Source of the DNA: Ramlibacter pinisoli
Lineage (GTDB): Bacteria; Pseudomonadota; Gammaproteobacteria; Burkholderiales; Burkholderiaceae_C
NCBI RefSeq assembly: GCF_009758015.1
Contig: NZ_WSEL01000003.1
Coordinates: forward strand, 1 to 64,000
Reading direction: 5' to 3'
DNA: 64,000 nucleotides
Positions within the stretch are counted from its first letter, which is position 1. Every line of letters begins with the position of its first letter. Of this stretch, positions 17,504-26,849 are shown one piece after another. The notes beneath the pieces are model-generated. The model had not been told where the DNA came from. It was given only the letters and a program-made list of their open reading frames with translations, and made no database searches. The translations under genes and the position numbers were made by a program.

Positions 17504-19552
17504 CTACTCGTCCCTGGGCCGGTACTGCGCCACCAGGTCGGCCTGGACGGCCGGCGGCACCGGCTCGTAGTGGCTGAACGCCAGCGTGTAGCTGCCCTGC
17601 CCGCCCGTCAGCGCGTTCAGCCGGCTCTGGTAGCTGGCCAGTTCGGACAGCGGCGCCAGCGCCATGACGGTCGAGCGGCCGTCCGCCGATGCCTGCGTGC
17701 CGGTGACCTGGCCGCGCCGCGCCGCCAGGTCGCCGGTGACGTCGCCCAGGTTCTGCTCGGGCACGCCGATCTCCACGTCGACGATGGGCTCCAGCACCGA
17801 GGGCCGGGCCTCCCGCACGGCGGCCACCAGCGCCCTGCGGCCCGCCGTCACGAACGCGATCTCCTTGCTGTCCACCGTGTGGTGCTTGCCGTCGTACACG
17901 GTCACCTTCAGGTCAACCACCGGATAGCCCGCGATCACGCCCTGCTCCATCGCCTGGCGCACGCCCTTCTCGACCGCCGGCATGAAGTTGCCGGGGATGG
18001 CTCCGCCCCGCACGGCGTCGACGAACTCGAAGCCGGCGCCGCGCGGCAGCGGCTCGATGCGCAGGAACACCTCGCCGAACTGGCCGGCGCCGCCGGTCTG
18101 CTTCTTGTGCCGGTAGTGGCCCTCGGCCGGGGCGCCCACCGTCTCGCGGTAGGCGATGCGCGGCGGGCGGGTGTCGACCTGGCAGCCGTGCACCTCGGTC
18201 AGGCGGTCCAGCAGCGTGCGCAGGTGCAGTTCACCCAGGCCGTAGACCAGCGTCTCGTGCGTGCCGGCGGCCAGCTCGACGCGCAGGCACGGGTCCTCGC
18301 TCACCACCTTGTGCAGGATGTCGTGCAGGCGCTGCTCGTCGGCGCGCCGCTTCGGCTCGATGGCCAGCCCGTGCACGGGCATGGGGAACTGCAGCGGCTT
18401 GAGGTGGATGTGGGCGTCCTCGGCCGCGTCGTGCAGCACGGCATCGAACTGCAACTCGTCGACCTTGGCGATCGCGCACAGGTCCCCCGGCACCGCCTTG
18501 GCCACCTCCGTCAGCTTGTTGCCCTGCAGCCGGAAGAGGTGGCCGACCTTGAAAGGGCGCCGGCCGTCGCCCACGTACAGCTGGCTGTTGGGGGTGATGG
18601 TGCCCTGGTGCACCCGGATCACGCCCAGCTTGCCCACATACGGGTCCTGCGACACCTTGAAGACATGGGCCAGCACATGTTTGCTGGGGTCGGGCACCGC
18701 CTCGATCGGTTTGGCGGCATCGCCCTCGCCCTCCAGGAAGGCCGGCGGATTGGTCTCGGTGGCGTCGGGCAGCAGCCGCTCGATGATGTCGAGCAGCTCG
18801 GGCACGCCGGCGCCGGTGCGCGCCGACACGAAGCAGATGGGGACCAGGTGGCCCTCGCGCATCGCCTGTTCCAGCGGCGCGTGCAGCTCGGCAGGGTCGA
18901 CGTCGCCGTCCTCCAGGTACCGCTCGACGAAGGCCGCATCCACCTCGACCACCTGCTCCACCAGCGCGCGGTGGGCGGCCTCGACCGAGCCGAAGTCCGG
19001 TGCCGGCCCGCTGCCATCGCGCGACCAGAAACAGTCGACCACCGTCTCGCCCTTCTGCGCCGGCAGGTTGACGGGCAGGCACTCCTTGCCGAACACGGCC
19101 TGGATCTTCTCCACCAGCGCCTGCAGGTCGGCGCCGGTGTCGATGCGGTTGACAACGATCAGGCGGTCGCGATCGCGGTCCTTCGCCCACTGCATCATGC
19201 GCACCGCCATCGGCTCGACGCCGAGGGAGGCGTTGATCACCACCGCCACCGACTCCACCGCCTCCAGCGCCGGCAACGACTGGCCCAGGAAGTCGGGCGC
19301 GCCGGGGGTATCGATCAGGTAGGTGGTGATGCCGCGATGCTCGACATGCAGGAGGGTGGCATTGAGCGAGCGCAGCGACCGTTTCTCCAGCGGGTCCCAG
19401 TCGGAGACGGTGGTGCCCTTCTCCACGCTGCCGGGCGCGCCCAGCGCACCCGCCTTCCACAACACGGCTTCGGCCAGGCTGGTCTTGCCGGCCGCGCTGG
19501 GGCCGACCAGGGCCAGGGTCCGCCGGGAGGCGACGTCACGATGAGCTGGCAC
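17504..19552 (-). CDS. Elongation factor G-like translational GTPase (paralogue)
   Basis: 682 residues from GTG 19552, placed by an AAGGAG seven nucleotides upstream. Domain order matches EF-G: a G domain with GPSAAGKT (17-24), DTPGAPDF (81-88) and NRID (135-138), then domains II to V. These include the domain-IV stretch AYRETVGAPAEGHYRHKKQT and the domain-V stretch RPSVLEPIVDVEIGVPE. The G1 loop (GPSAAGKT in place of GHIDAGKT) and G3 (DTPGAPDF in place of DTPGHVDF) place it in the EF-G-like/FusA2 subgroup. The histidine next to DTPG, needed for ribosome-stimulated GTP hydrolysis in EF-G, is alanine. It is therefore probably not the main translocase; a ribosome-associated regulatory role is inference. 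It stands alone, with no rpsL/rpsG/tufA context. Confidence 0.85.
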   Translation of the reverse strand: MPAHRDVASRRTLALVGPSAAGKTSLAEAVLWKAGALGAPGSVEKGTTVSDWDPLEKRSLRSLNATLLHVEHRGITTYLIDTPGAPDFLGQSLPALEAVESVAVVINASLGVEPMAVRMMQWAKDRDRDRLIVVNRIDTGADLQALVEKIQAVFGKECLPVNLPAQKGETVVDCFWSRDGSGPAPDFGSVEAAHRALVEQVVEVDAAFVERYLEDGDVDPAELHAPLEQAMREGHLVPICFVSARTGAGVPELLDIIERLLPDATETNPPAFLEGEGDAAKPIEAVPDPSKHVLAHVFKVSQDPYVGKLGVIRVHQGTITPNSQLYVGDGRRPFKVGHLFRLQGNKLTEVAKAVPGDLCAIAKVDELQFDAVLHDAAEDAHIHLKPLQFPMPVHGLAIEPKRRADEQRLHDILHKVVSEDPCLRVELAAGTHETLVYGLGELHLRTLLDRLTEVHGCQVDTRPPRIAYRETVGAPAEGHYRHKKQTGGAGQFGEVFLRIEPLPRGAGFEFVDAVRGGAIPGNFMPAVEKGVRQAMEQGVIAGYPVVDLKVTVYDGKHHTVDSKEIAFVTAGRRALVAAVREARPSVLEPIVDVEIGVPEQNLGDVTGDLAARRGQVTGTQASADGRSTVMALAPLSELASYQSRLNALTGGQGSYTLAFSHYEPVPPAVQADLVAQYRPRDE

Positions 19553-19634
19553 GGGACAACTCCTTTCGCGTGGAGGCGAAAAGCATTGTCGTCGGGAGTG
19601 GGCTTTCGCGTAGCTCTGCCATTCGCATTCCGGC

Positions 19635-19662
19635 TTGAATTCACCCGCCCGCGGACTACGGT
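19635..19662 (+). promoter_or_regulatory. Sigma-70-type promoter for the SBP56-like gene
   Basis: TTGAAT (19635-19640) and TACGGT (19657-19662), 16-nt spacer, 30 nt before the start at 19693, in the divergent gap from the EF-G-like gene. Confidence 0.45.
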
Positions 19663-19692
19663 TGCGTCCCCGGCCTGTTCTGGAGTTGCGCC

Positions 19693-21096
19693 ATGGAACC
19701 CCTGTTCCCCGATCCCACCTTCCATCCTTCGCCACGCCTGGCCATGGCCGCGGAACCCGAGAAGCTCGCCTACACCGCCCTTCTCTCGCCGGACCGGTCG
19801 CGGCCCGACGCGATCGCGGTGATCGACGTCGATCCCGCCTCGCCCACCTACGGCCAGGAGCTCAACCGCGCTCTGATGCCGCACAAGGGCGACGAACTGC
19901 ACCACTTCGGCTGGAATGCCTGCAGCTCGGCCCTGTCGCCCCTGTCGGGCCATCCTTTCCTGCAACGCCGGTATCTGATCGTGCCGGGCATGCGGTCGTC
20001 GCGCATCCACGTGTTCGACACGCATCCCGACCCGACGCGGCCGACCCTGCTCAAGACCATCGAGCCGGAGGAGATCGTGCGCAAGACCGGCTATTCGCGC
20101 CCGCACACCGTGCACTGCGGCCCGGAGGGCATCTACATCAGCACGCTCGGCGGCGGCGGCGCCGACGGCACGCAGGGGCCGCCCGGCGTCTTCATCATGG
20201 ATTGCCGGACCTTCGAGGTGCTGGGCCGCTGGGAGATCGACCGCGGGCCGCAGCAGCTGCACTACGACTTCTGGTGGAACCTGCCGCGCGACTACATGGT
20301 GTCGAGTGAATGGGGGTTGCCGCCGCAGTTCGAAAACGGCATCGTGGCCGAGGACCTGCTGGGCAACAGGTACGGCCACCGCCTGCACTTCTGGGACCTG
20401 CGCGACCGCCGGCACGTGCAGACCATCGACCTGGGCGCCAACCACCAGATGGCGCTGGAGGTGCGGCCCGCGCACGACCCCTCGCGCGAGTACGGCTTCG
20501 TGGGCGTGGTCGTGGACACCACCAACCTGGAGGCATCGATCTGGACCTGGTGGCGCGAGAACGGCAGCTTCCACGCCCGCAAGACGGCAGTCGTGCCGCC
20601 CGAGCCGGCCGACCCGGCGGTGCTGCCGGCGCTGCTGAAGGGATTCGGTGCCGTGCCACCGCTGATCAGCGACATCGACCTGTCGCTCGACGACCGGTTC
20701 CTCTACGTGGCGTGCTGGGGCACCGGCCAGCTGCGGCAGTACGACGTGACCGATCCGATGAACCCGACGCTGGCCGGCGACGTGCGCATCGGCGGCGTGG
20801 CCGCGCATGCCGCGCACCCGAGCGGCCGGCCGTTCGCGGGCGGGCCGCAGATGACCGAGATCAGCCGCGACGGCCGCCGCGTGTTCTTCACCAACTCGCT
20901 GTACAGCAGCTGGGACACCCAGTTCTACCCGGACGGCATCTCCGGCGCCCAGGTGATGTGCAAGGTGGGCGCCAATGGTGGGCTCGAGCTGGACGGCGAT
21001 TTCTACGTCGACTTCGGCAAGGACTACGGCGCGCACCAGGTCCGCCTGCAGGGCGGCGACTGCTCCACCGATTCGTTCTGCTACCCGTCGGCTTGA
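19693..21096 (+). CDS. Selenium-binding protein 56 / methanethiol oxidase-like protein
   Basis: 467 residues, full length for the SBP56 (SELENBP1/MtoX) family, a beta-propeller metal protein. Conserved landmarks: DELHHFGWNACSSAL near 55-70, RYLIVPGMRSSRIHVFDT, SRPHTVHCGPEGIYISTLGG, VSSEWGLPP, DIDLSLDDRFLYVACWGTG, and a C-terminal HQVRLQGGDCSTDSFCYPS. The histidines in these motifs are those implicated in copper binding in the family. Known members oxidise methanethiol to formaldehyde, sulfide and peroxide. Unlike the periplasmic methylotroph enzyme there is no signal peptide. The stop overlaps the start of the next membrane-protein gene. Confidence 0.88.
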   Translation: MEPLFPDPTFHPSPRLAMAAEPEKLAYTALLSPDRSRPDAIAVIDVDPASPTYGQELNRALMPHKGDELHHFGWNACSSALSPLSGHPFLQRRYLIVPGMRSSRIHVFDTHPDPTRPTLLKTIEPEEIVRKTGYSRPHTVHCGPEGIYISTLGGGGADGTQGPPGVFIMDCRTFEVLGRWEIDRGPQQLHYDFWWNLPRDYMVSSEWGLPPQFENGIVAEDLLGNRYGHRLHFWDLRDRRHVQTIDLGANHQMALEVRPAHDPSREYGFVGVVVDTTNLEASIWTWWRENGSFHARKTAVVPPEPADPAVLPALLKGFGAVPPLISDIDLSLDDRFLYVACWGTGQLRQYDVTDPMNPTLAGDVRIGGVAAHAAHPSGRPFAGGPQMTEISRDGRRVFFTNSLYSSWDTQFYPDGISGAQVMCKVGANGGLELDGDFYVDFGKDYGAHQVRLQGGDCSTDSFCYPSA

Positions 21097-21761
21097 GCAG
21101 CACCACGGCACTCTGGCTCAGCATCGCCGTGATCGGGGCCTGGCACGGCCTCAACCCGGCGATGGGCTGGCCGCTGGCCGTCGCCAACGGCCTCACCGAG
21201 CGCCGCGCCACCGCGGTGTTCGCCACCCTGCTGCCCCTGGGCGGCGGCCACCTCGCCGCGATGGCGGTCGCGCTCGTGCCCTTCGCCTGGCTGCTGGGCT
21301 ACCTGTCGTGGCGCCACGTCATCCAACTCGCCGCCGGCGCGCTGGTCGTGCTCTACGGCCTGTACAAGCTGGTGCAGCCGCGCCACCCGCGCGCCCTGGC
21401 CCGCGTGCGTCCGACGCAGCTGGCCTGGTGGTCCTTCCTGGCCGCCACCGCCCACGGCGCGGGCCTGATGCTGGTGCCCTTCATGCTGGGGCTGTGTGCG
21501 CAGGAACCACCGGCACGTGGCGGCCTGGCGGCTGCGCATGCGACGGTGATGGGGACGCTGGCCCAGTCGACCGTCGGCCTGGCCTTGGCGGTGGCGGCGC
21601 TCCACACGCTGGCGATGCTGCTGGCCGCGCTGCTGGCGGCCTGGACCGTGTACCGCTACCTGGGGCTGCGCTACCTGTCCAAGGCCTGGTTCAACCTCGA
21701 CCGGGTGTGGGCGGGCAGCCTGGTGGTGGCGGGGGCGGCGGGTATCGCGACGGCGCTGTGA
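21093..21761 (+). CDS. Conserved six- to seven-helix membrane protein paired with SBP56
   Basis: 222 residues from TTG 21093, which overlaps the SBP56-like stop by four nucleotides; no other start fits before the first helix. About six hydrophobic segments. Polar residues conserved inside helices include AWHGLNPAMGWPLA, LLPLGGGHLAA and ATAHGAGLMLVPFMLGLC, where histidines pair with small residues as in metal or thiol-handling transporters. It is a paralogue of the gene at 60198, which shares HGLNPA.GW, GH and THGAGL motifs. The tight coupling suggests it handles a substrate or cofactor (copper, methylated sulfur compound) of the SBP56-like protein; inference only. Confidence 0.75.
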   Translation: MSSTTALWLSIAVIGAWHGLNPAMGWPLAVANGLTERRATAVFATLLPLGGGHLAAMAVALVPFAWLLGYLSWRHVIQLAAGALVVLYGLYKLVQPRHPRALARVRPTQLAWWSFLAATAHGAGLMLVPFMLGLCAQEPPARGGLAAAHATVMGTLAQSTVGLALAVAALHTLAMLLAALLAAWTVYRYLGLRYLSKAWFNLDRVWAGSLVVAGAAGIATAL

Positions 21762-21785
21762 CTGGACAGGGCCGCCTGCCCCTCC

Positions 21786-21930
21786 CCGTCATTCCACGCC
21801 CCACGCCGTCATTGCGGGCTCGACCCGCAATCCATCTCCCAATCGTGGCTCAGGTGCGGCCTCGTTCCGGAGATGGATGCCGGGTCAAGCCCGGCATGAC
21901 GACTCTAGGGGGGCAAGCCCGGCAGGACAC
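21786..21930. repeat. Dispersed palindromic repeat, composite copy
   Basis: ATTGCGGG-CTCGA-CCCGCAAT core with CCATCTCC tail (21807-21838), a 29-nt spacer, then GGAGATGG with an ATGCCGGG-TCAAG-CCCGGCAT core (to 21901). Degenerate half-copies flank it on both sides. It fills most of the gap between the membrane-protein gene and the NfeD gene. Confidence 0.85.
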
Positions 21931-21978
21931 TGTCGGGCGCGCGGCCTCGCGCCAGTCGACAGCCGGGCTACCCGCAGG

Positions 21979-22006
21979 TTGACTGCGCGGCCGGGCAGCC
22001 TAGAGT
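21979..22006 (+). promoter_or_regulatory. Sigma-70-type promoter for the NfeD-slipin operon
   Basis: TTGACT (21979-21984) and TAGAGT (22001-22006), 16-nt spacer, 68 nt before the NfeD start. Best-formed promoter in the window. Confidence 0.6.
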
Positions 22007-22074
22007 GGGTGCAGGAGCCGCTCGGCTGTTCCAAAGGCTCGTAGCACAGCAGCCCCTGAAGCGGAGGTTGCCCG

Positions 22075-23427
22075 ATGGCCCGTGCCCTGTGTCGCCTGCT
22101 CTGCGTGCTGGCCTTGTTTACTTGCAGTCCTGCCGCGTGGCCGCAGGACGCCGCGCGTGCGCCCGTGCTGGTGATGGAGATCGACGGCGCCATCAGCCCG
22201 GCCAGCGCCGACGACCTGCGCCGCGGGCTCGCCCTCGCGCAGCGCCACGCCGCGCAACTGCTCGTGCTGCAGCTGGACACCCCCGGCGGACTCGACACCT
22301 CGATGCGCGGGATGATCCGCGACATCCTCTCATCGGCCATCCCCGTGGCCACCTTCGTCGCGCCGGGCGGTGCGCGGGCCGCCAGCGCCGGCACGTTCAT
22401 CCTCTATGCCAGCCACGTGGCCGCCATGACGCCGGCCAGCAACCTGGGCGCCGCCACGCCCGTCGCGGTCGGCATGCCAGGATCCCCGCCCGCCACCGCC
22501 CCGCACCCGCCCGCCTCCGGTGCCAGCGCGCCGCGCGCGGCGGAAACCGACCCCCTGGGCACCAAGCGCGTCTCCGATGCCGCGGCCTACATCCGCAGCC
22601 TGGCGCAACTGCGGGGCCGCAACGCCGAATGGGGCGAGAAGGCGGTGCGCGAGGCCGTGAGCCTGTCGTCGGCGGAGGCGCTGCAGCTCAAGGTGGTGGA
22701 CCTGGTCGCCACCGACGTGCCCGACCTGCTGCGACAACTCGACGGCCGCGAGCTGCGGCTGGCCGCCGGCACGCAGCAACTGCACACGCGCGATGCGCCG
22801 GTCGTGCGCTTCGAGCAGGACTGGCGCAGCCGCCTGCTGGCCACCATTGCCAACCCGAGCCTCGCGCTGCTGCTGCTGACCGTGGGCCTGTACGCCCTGG
22901 TGTTCGAGTTCAGCTCGCCGGGCCTGATCGCGCCGGGCGTGATCGGCGCGATCTGCGTGCTGGTGGCGCTGTTCGCGCTGCAACTGCTGCCCGTGAACTA
23001 CGCCGGCCTGGCCCTCATCGTGCTGGGCATCGGCTTCCTGGTGGCCGAAGCCTTCGTGCCCAGCGTGGGCGTGCTCGGCGTCGGTGGCGTGATCGCCTTC
23101 GCGCTCGGCGCGGCCGTGCTGATCGACAGCGACTCGCCCGGCTGGGGCGTCCCCCTGTGGCTGATCGCCGTGCTGTCACTGGCGTCCGCGGCCTTCGTGC
23201 TCGGCGTGGTCGGCATGGCGGCGCGGGCCCGGCGCCGCCCCGTGGTCACCGGCCTCGCCACCCTGGCGAACGCGACCGGCGAGCTGGTGGAGTTCGCGGG
23301 CGGCGAAGGCTGGGCACTGGTGCGCGGCGAACACTGGCGGGTGCACGGCCCGGAGTGGCTGCAAGCCGGCGACGCCGTGCGCGTGCTCTCGATGCGCGAC
23401 GGCGTGCTCGAGGTGGCGGCGGACTGA
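22075..23427 (+). CDS. NfeD-family membrane serine protease (ClpP-class, 1510-N type)
   Basis: 450 residues. Signal peptide to about residue 24, then a ClpP/crotonase-fold domain: [38 protein letters not shown] with the nucleophile serine in ASAGT, and a downstream lysine in the helix after [19 protein letters not shown]. Four or more membrane helices follow (about 258-395), then a small C-terminal OB-fold NfeDC domain ([15 protein letters not shown] onward). Known homologues cleave the C-terminus of their partner stomatin; the partner is encoded 29 nt downstream. A Pro/Ala-rich insertion ([20 protein letters not shown]) in the protease domain is seen in many proteobacterial members. Confidence 0.9.
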   Translation: MARALCRLLCVLALFTCSPAAWPQDAARAPVLVMEIDGAISPASADDLRRGLALAQRHAAQLLVLQLDTPGGLDTSMRGMIRDILSSAIPVATFVAPGGARAASAGTFILYASHVAAMTPASNLGAATPVAVGMPGSPPATAPHPPASGASAPRAAETDPLGTKRVSDAAAYIRSLAQLRGRNAEWGEKAVREAVSLSSAEALQLKVVDLVATDVPDLLRQLDGRELRLAAGTQQLHTRDAPVVRFEQDWRSRLLATIANPSLALLLLTVGLYALVFEFSSPGLIAPGVIGAICVLVALFALQLLPVNYAGLALIVLGIGFLVAEAFVPSVGVLGVGGVIAFALGAAVLIDSDSPGWGVPLWLIAVLSLASAAFVLGVVGMAARARRRPVVTGLATLANATGELVEFAGGEGWALVRGEHWRVHGPEWLQAGDAVRVLSMRDGVLEVAAD

Positions 23428-23456
23428 GAACCGGTCACGACAACAAGGAGAACACC

Positions 23457-24233
23457 ATGGCGATCACGGGACTCGGGGTGCTGGTGCTGCTGCTGGCGGT
23501 GCTGCTGGCCAGCTCGCTGCGCGTGCTGCGCGAGTACCAGCGCGGCGTGGTGTTCCAGCTGGGCCGCTTCTGGAAGGTGAAGGGCCCGGGGCTGGTGATC
23601 CTGATCCCTGCCATCCAGCAGATGGTGCGGGTCGACCTGCGCGTGGTGGTGATGGACATCCCGAAGCAGGACGTGATCACGCGCGACAACGTCTCGGTGA
23701 AGGTCAACGCGGTGCTGTACTTCCGCGTGGTCGACCCCGAGCGGGCCATCATCCAGGTGGAACACTTTCTCGAGGCCACCATCCAGCTGGCACAGACCAC
23801 GCTGCGCGCGGTGCTGGGCAAGCACGACCTGGACGGCCTGCTGTCCGAGCGCGAGCGGCTGAACCTGGACATCCAGAAGGTGCTGGACGCGCAGACCGAC
23901 ACCTGGGGCATCAAGGTGACCAACGTCGAGATCAAGGACGTCGACCTGAACGACACCATGGTCCGCGCCATCGCCCGCCAGGCCGAAGCCGAACGCGAGC
24001 GGCGGGCGAAGGTGATTCACGCCGAGGGAGAACTGCAGGCGTCGCACAAGCTGGCCGAGGCCGCGGAAGTGCTGGGGCAGCAGCCGCAGGCGCTGCAGCT
24101 GCGGTACCTGGAAACGCTGACCGTCATTGCGACGGACAAGAACTCGACGATCGTGTTTCCGTTGCCGATGGAGGTGTTGGGGGCGCTGGTGAAGGGGATT
24201 GGGGGCAGAGATGGGGGCGCGAGGGTCGCTTGA
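23457..24233 (+). CDS. Slipin / stomatin-like SPFH-domain membrane protein
   Basis: 258 residues: one N-terminal membrane segment (about 5-20), then a Band 7/SPFH domain ([20 protein letters not shown], then [20 protein letters not shown]) and a coiled C-terminal region rich in Ala/Glu/Arg ([20 protein letters not shown]). Forms oligomeric scaffolds in the inner membrane. An AAGGAG is 6 nt before ATG 23457. Gene order NfeD-slipin is the standard operon of this protease/scaffold pair, involved in membrane-quality control. The short tail (about 250 residues total) matches slipin rather than the longer HflK/HflC or flotillins. Confidence 0.92.
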   Translation: MAITGLGVLVLLLAVLLASSLRVLREYQRGVVFQLGRFWKVKGPGLVILIPAIQQMVRVDLRVVVMDIPKQDVITRDNVSVKVNAVLYFRVVDPERAIIQVEHFLEATIQLAQTTLRAVLGKHDLDGLLSERERLNLDIQKVLDAQTDTWGIKVTNVEIKDVDLNDTMVRAIARQAEAERERRAKVIHAEGELQASHKLAEAAEVLGQQPQALQLRYLETLTVIATDKNSTIVFPLPMEVLGALVKGIGGRDGGARVA

Positions 24234-24310
24234 GGATTTGATGCCCTGACCTGCCGGCGCCGCCTGGAGATGTGGCTGCCGATGCGCAGGGGCGGCGAGT
24301 TGGTCGCTGC

Positions 24311-25597
24311 CTACTGCGAGGGTTCCGGCGCCGCACCGATCCGGGGCAGGATGACGGTGAATTGGCTGCCATGCCCGGCCCCGAGGCTGCGCACCTCCAC
24401 CTGGCCCTGATGCTCCGTCACCAGGCGATGGACGAGCGTCAAGCCGATGCCCAGGCCTCCCTCCTTCACCCGGTCGGGAGCGCCCTGGACAAACAGGTCA
24501 AAAATGTGTGGCAACAGATCGCCCGGAATCCCGATGCCGCTGTCGACAACGTCGACGATCGCCGACTCCGCGTCGGCCCGCGACGAGATCTGGATGCTGC
24601 CGCCCGGTGGCGTGTAGCGCGCCGCGTTCTGGATCAGGTTCGAAAAGACCTGCTCCATCCTGGAGGCGTCCGCCACGACCCAGATGGGCTCGGCCTGCAG
24701 CTGGGTCGAGAGATCATGCGATTTGCCGGCGACGACCGCCCCGCTGGTCTCGATCGCCCGCCGCACCACCTGGTTGATGTCGACGACTTCCAGGACGAGG
24801 TCCACCTTCCCCTGGCTGATGCGGGCAACGTCCACGAGGTCATCGACCAGGCGTGCCATCTGGCCCACCTGCCGCGAGATGATCTCCGCACGCCGGACGA
24901 CCTCGTCGTGGCCGAGGTCCCGGCTGCGCCGAAGGATCAACGTCGTCATCTCGATGGTGGCCAGCGGGTTGCGCAGTTCGTGCGCCAGGGTGGTGACGAA
25001 CTGGTTCTTGCGCTCGTCCGCCATTTCGAGGGCGGTCTGCTTGTGGCGCAGTTCCTGGTGGACGGCCATCAGTTCGCGGTTCTGCTCCGCCAGCAGTTCG
25101 TAGGGGGACCGGGCCTTCTGGCCGGCCAGGGTTGTCCGGATCCGGTCGAGTTCCTCCGCGTCCAGCCGCCGCGAACCGCGGGGCAGGTCGATCTCCAGCC
25201 GCACCGATGTTCCGCCACCTTCCGGCGACTCGACGGTCAAGCGATCGGTCAGCCGCTGCGCGCCCTGGATTCCCATCGCCGGGCGGCCGTCGGACCGGGC
25301 GGCGCCCTGAAGGACGCTCCTGATGTCCGCGATGCCTGGCCCCTGGTCACGGACGACGGCGATCACGCATTGGCGCGTCGGGTCCGGGGAAGCGCCGACG
25401 AAGAAGTCGACGGACCCGCCGCCGGCATGCTGGACGGCGTTGCGGACGATCTCCGACAGGGCGGTCGAGAAACGTGCCTGCTGCATCGCATCCAGGCCGA
25501 CGCTGCTGGCGAACGCGCGGGTGTCCGCGCGGATCATCGACACGTCGTGCGTGCGGAAGTCGACGCTCGAGATCGGATGGGCGAATCGCTCCAGCAC
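24311..25597 (-). CDS. Sensor histidine kinase with an extra RsbT/RsbW-type ATPase domain
   Basis: 428 residues from GTG 25597. Residues about 1-140 form a GHKL ATPase of the anti-sigma/switch-kinase kind (N-box SEIVRNAVQHAGGG 48-61, DQGPGI 84-89, GIQGAQRLTDRL). A coiled linker follows, then HisKA with the phosphoacceptor H206 in LAHELRNPL, and a second HATPase with N-box NLIQNAARYT (320-329), DSGIGIP (352-358) and GGLGIGL (380-386). It has no membrane segments, so the kinase is cytoplasmic. The reading frame stays open upstream into the GAF gene, whose stop lies just before this start. The two may act as one sensor, or be the product of an ancestral frameshift. No response regulator is adjacent. 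Confidence 0.8.
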   Translation of the reverse strand: MLERFAHPISSVDFRTHDVSMIRADTRAFASSVGLDAMQQARFSTALSEIVRNAVQHAGGGSVDFFVGASPDPTRQCVIAVVRDQGPGIADIRSVLQGAARSDGRPAMGIQGAQRLTDRLTVESPEGGGTSVRLEIDLPRGSRRLDAEELDRIRTTLAGQKARSPYELLAEQNRELMAVHQELRHKQTALEMADERKNQFVTTLAHELRNPLATIEMTTLILRRSRDLGHDEVVRRAEIISRQVGQMARLVDDLVDVARISQGKVDLVLEVVDINQVVRRAIETSGAVVAGKSHDLSTQLQAEPIWVVADASRMEQVFSNLIQNAARYTPPGGSIQISSRADAESAIVDVVDSGIGIPGDLLPHIFDLFVQGAPDRVKEGGLGIGLTLVHRLVTEHQGQVEVRSLGAGHGSQFTVILPRIGAAPEPSQ

Positions 25598-25628
25598 GGC
25601 TTGTTCCTGACGCGACTGAGTGGCCAGA

Positions 25629-26099
25629 CTACGGCAGGTAGTCGGGCAAGACCTTGGCGACCTGTTGCATGAACTCGAACTCCTCGTCCGAGACCGGCAG
25701 TGGTGGAAAGTCAAAGTGGCAGAACGTACCCACCAGCTGGGCGTCGCCGTCGGCCAGTGGAAGCCCGACGTACGACTCCACGACGCCCTTGTAGGGATGG
25801 CCCTCCAGCCTGTCGTCGCGCAGGCCGTGGTACCGGAAGAATCCGTCACGAAGCACGAACTGGCAAAAGCTCGTCTCGAATGGAACGGCCTTCAGATGGT
25901 CTGGAATGACGTCGCGCTGCTTGTCCACGATCGCAACGTTGCGCATGACGCCACTCTCGAGCCTGTAGACGGCAGTGAACCGGTGGCGCACCCTTCGGTT
26001 GAGGAAATCCAGCGCAGGCGACAGGCCACCACGTTCAAGGAGCCCGCGGACTACTTGCAGGGCCGGCGTTTCACTCACGAGGTCATCATAGCTGACCAC
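25629..26099 (-). CDS. GAF-domain sensor protein, partner of the overlapping kinase
   Basis: 156 residues from GTG 26099. A single GAF domain: SPALDFLNRRVRHRFTAVYR, then ETSFCQFVLRDGFFRYHGLR, and the strand YVGLPLADGDAQLVGTFCHF. GAF domains bind small ligands or sense redox state; the cysteines in SFCQF and TFCHF could be redox-active but this is unproven. It lacks an output domain. The kinase follows in another frame of the same strand, with the probable kinase GTG 31 nt after this stop. Most likely it delivers the input signal to the kinase. Confidence 0.75.
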   Translation of the reverse strand: MVSYDDLVSETPALQVVRGLLERGGLSPALDFLNRRVRHRFTAVYRLESGVMRNVAIVDKQRDVIPDHLKAVPFETSFCQFVLRDGFFRYHGLRDDRLEGHPYKGVVESYVGLPLADGDAQLVGTFCHFDFPPLPVSDEEFEFMQQVAKVLPDYLP

Positions 26100-26398
26100 C
26101 GTTAGTCACAGACTGCACATGGATGCAGTACACGGTCACAAGACCGTCGGCCGAAGACGTCTTCCACGCGTCCCTCGCCTCGGCATGACAAGCGCACGAC
26201 GGGTGGTCGTCACGCCGGCGCGACAAAAGACGTTCAAGGGTGATCAGGAATGCTGCTTAAGCCTTACTCCGAGCGAGAACCAGTGCCAGGCCTTCCTAGA
26301 ATCCTTCGCATGACACAACAGGGACGGGACACGATGCGCACGACCGCATCGACAACAGCAACTACCAGGGCCACGCCCGCACCGCGAGGCCCGCTCCG
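26100..26398. other. Divergent intergenic region upstream of GAF-kinase genes
   Basis: 299 nt, noticeably less GC-rich than its surroundings, with no credible coding frame. Probably holds promoters for the GAF-kinase pair (minus) and for the membrane protein at 26399 (plus). CTAGAAT at about 26296 resembles the recurrent TAGAxT -10. Confidence 0.35.
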
Positions 26399-26779
26399 GT
26401 GAGCGGCCTCACTTCCATCCGAATCGCCGCCCTCCTCGCCATCGGCTACGGCCTGTGGGTGCTGGTCGGCGGGCCAGTGCAGTTCGGGGCCGGCGGCGAG
26501 TCGGTGACCATGCGCCTGAGCATCGCCAGCCCGCTGACCTGGCTGGTGGGCCTGCTGGCCGTGGTAATCGGCTGCTCGTTGTGGGCGCGTTTCGCGTGGG
26601 CCTGGTGGCTCGGGCTGGCGGCGGCGCTGTTCCAGGGCTGGCGGCTGCTGGCACCCGTGTTCGCCGGGGGCCGCTTTCCCCGCATGCCGGGCACGACCAC
26701 GCTGCTGGTGCTGGCCCTGCTGCTGGTGTTCATCGTCCTGCTGTTCATGCCCAAGGCACGCGCCAGCTGCAGCCGCTGA
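26399..26779 (+). CDS. Small hypothetical membrane protein
   Basis: 126 residues from GTG 26399. Three or four hydrophobic helices (about 9-27, 46-62, 66-84, 100-118) and a basic C-terminus. No known motif recognised. It stands alone between divergent or convergent neighbours. The hydrophobic pattern and third-position GC bias support a real gene. Confidence 0.55.
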   Translation: MSGLTSIRIAALLAIGYGLWVLVGGPVQFGAGGESVTMRLSIASPLTWLVGLLAVVIGCSLWARFAWAWWLGLAAALFQGWRLLAPVFAGGRFPRMPGTTTLLVLALLLVFIVLLFMPKARASCSR

Positions 26780-26849
26780 GGGCACGCCCGCAGCTCACCC
26801 AAGCAGGCGGCGCGACGCCGCCTGAGCGCGCTGCACTGGACCGCCGCTC

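Noticed and set aside
26119..26313. Small plus-strand ORF of 64 codons
   Set aside because: No ribosome-binding site, composition unlike neighbouring genes, lies in the divergent control region.
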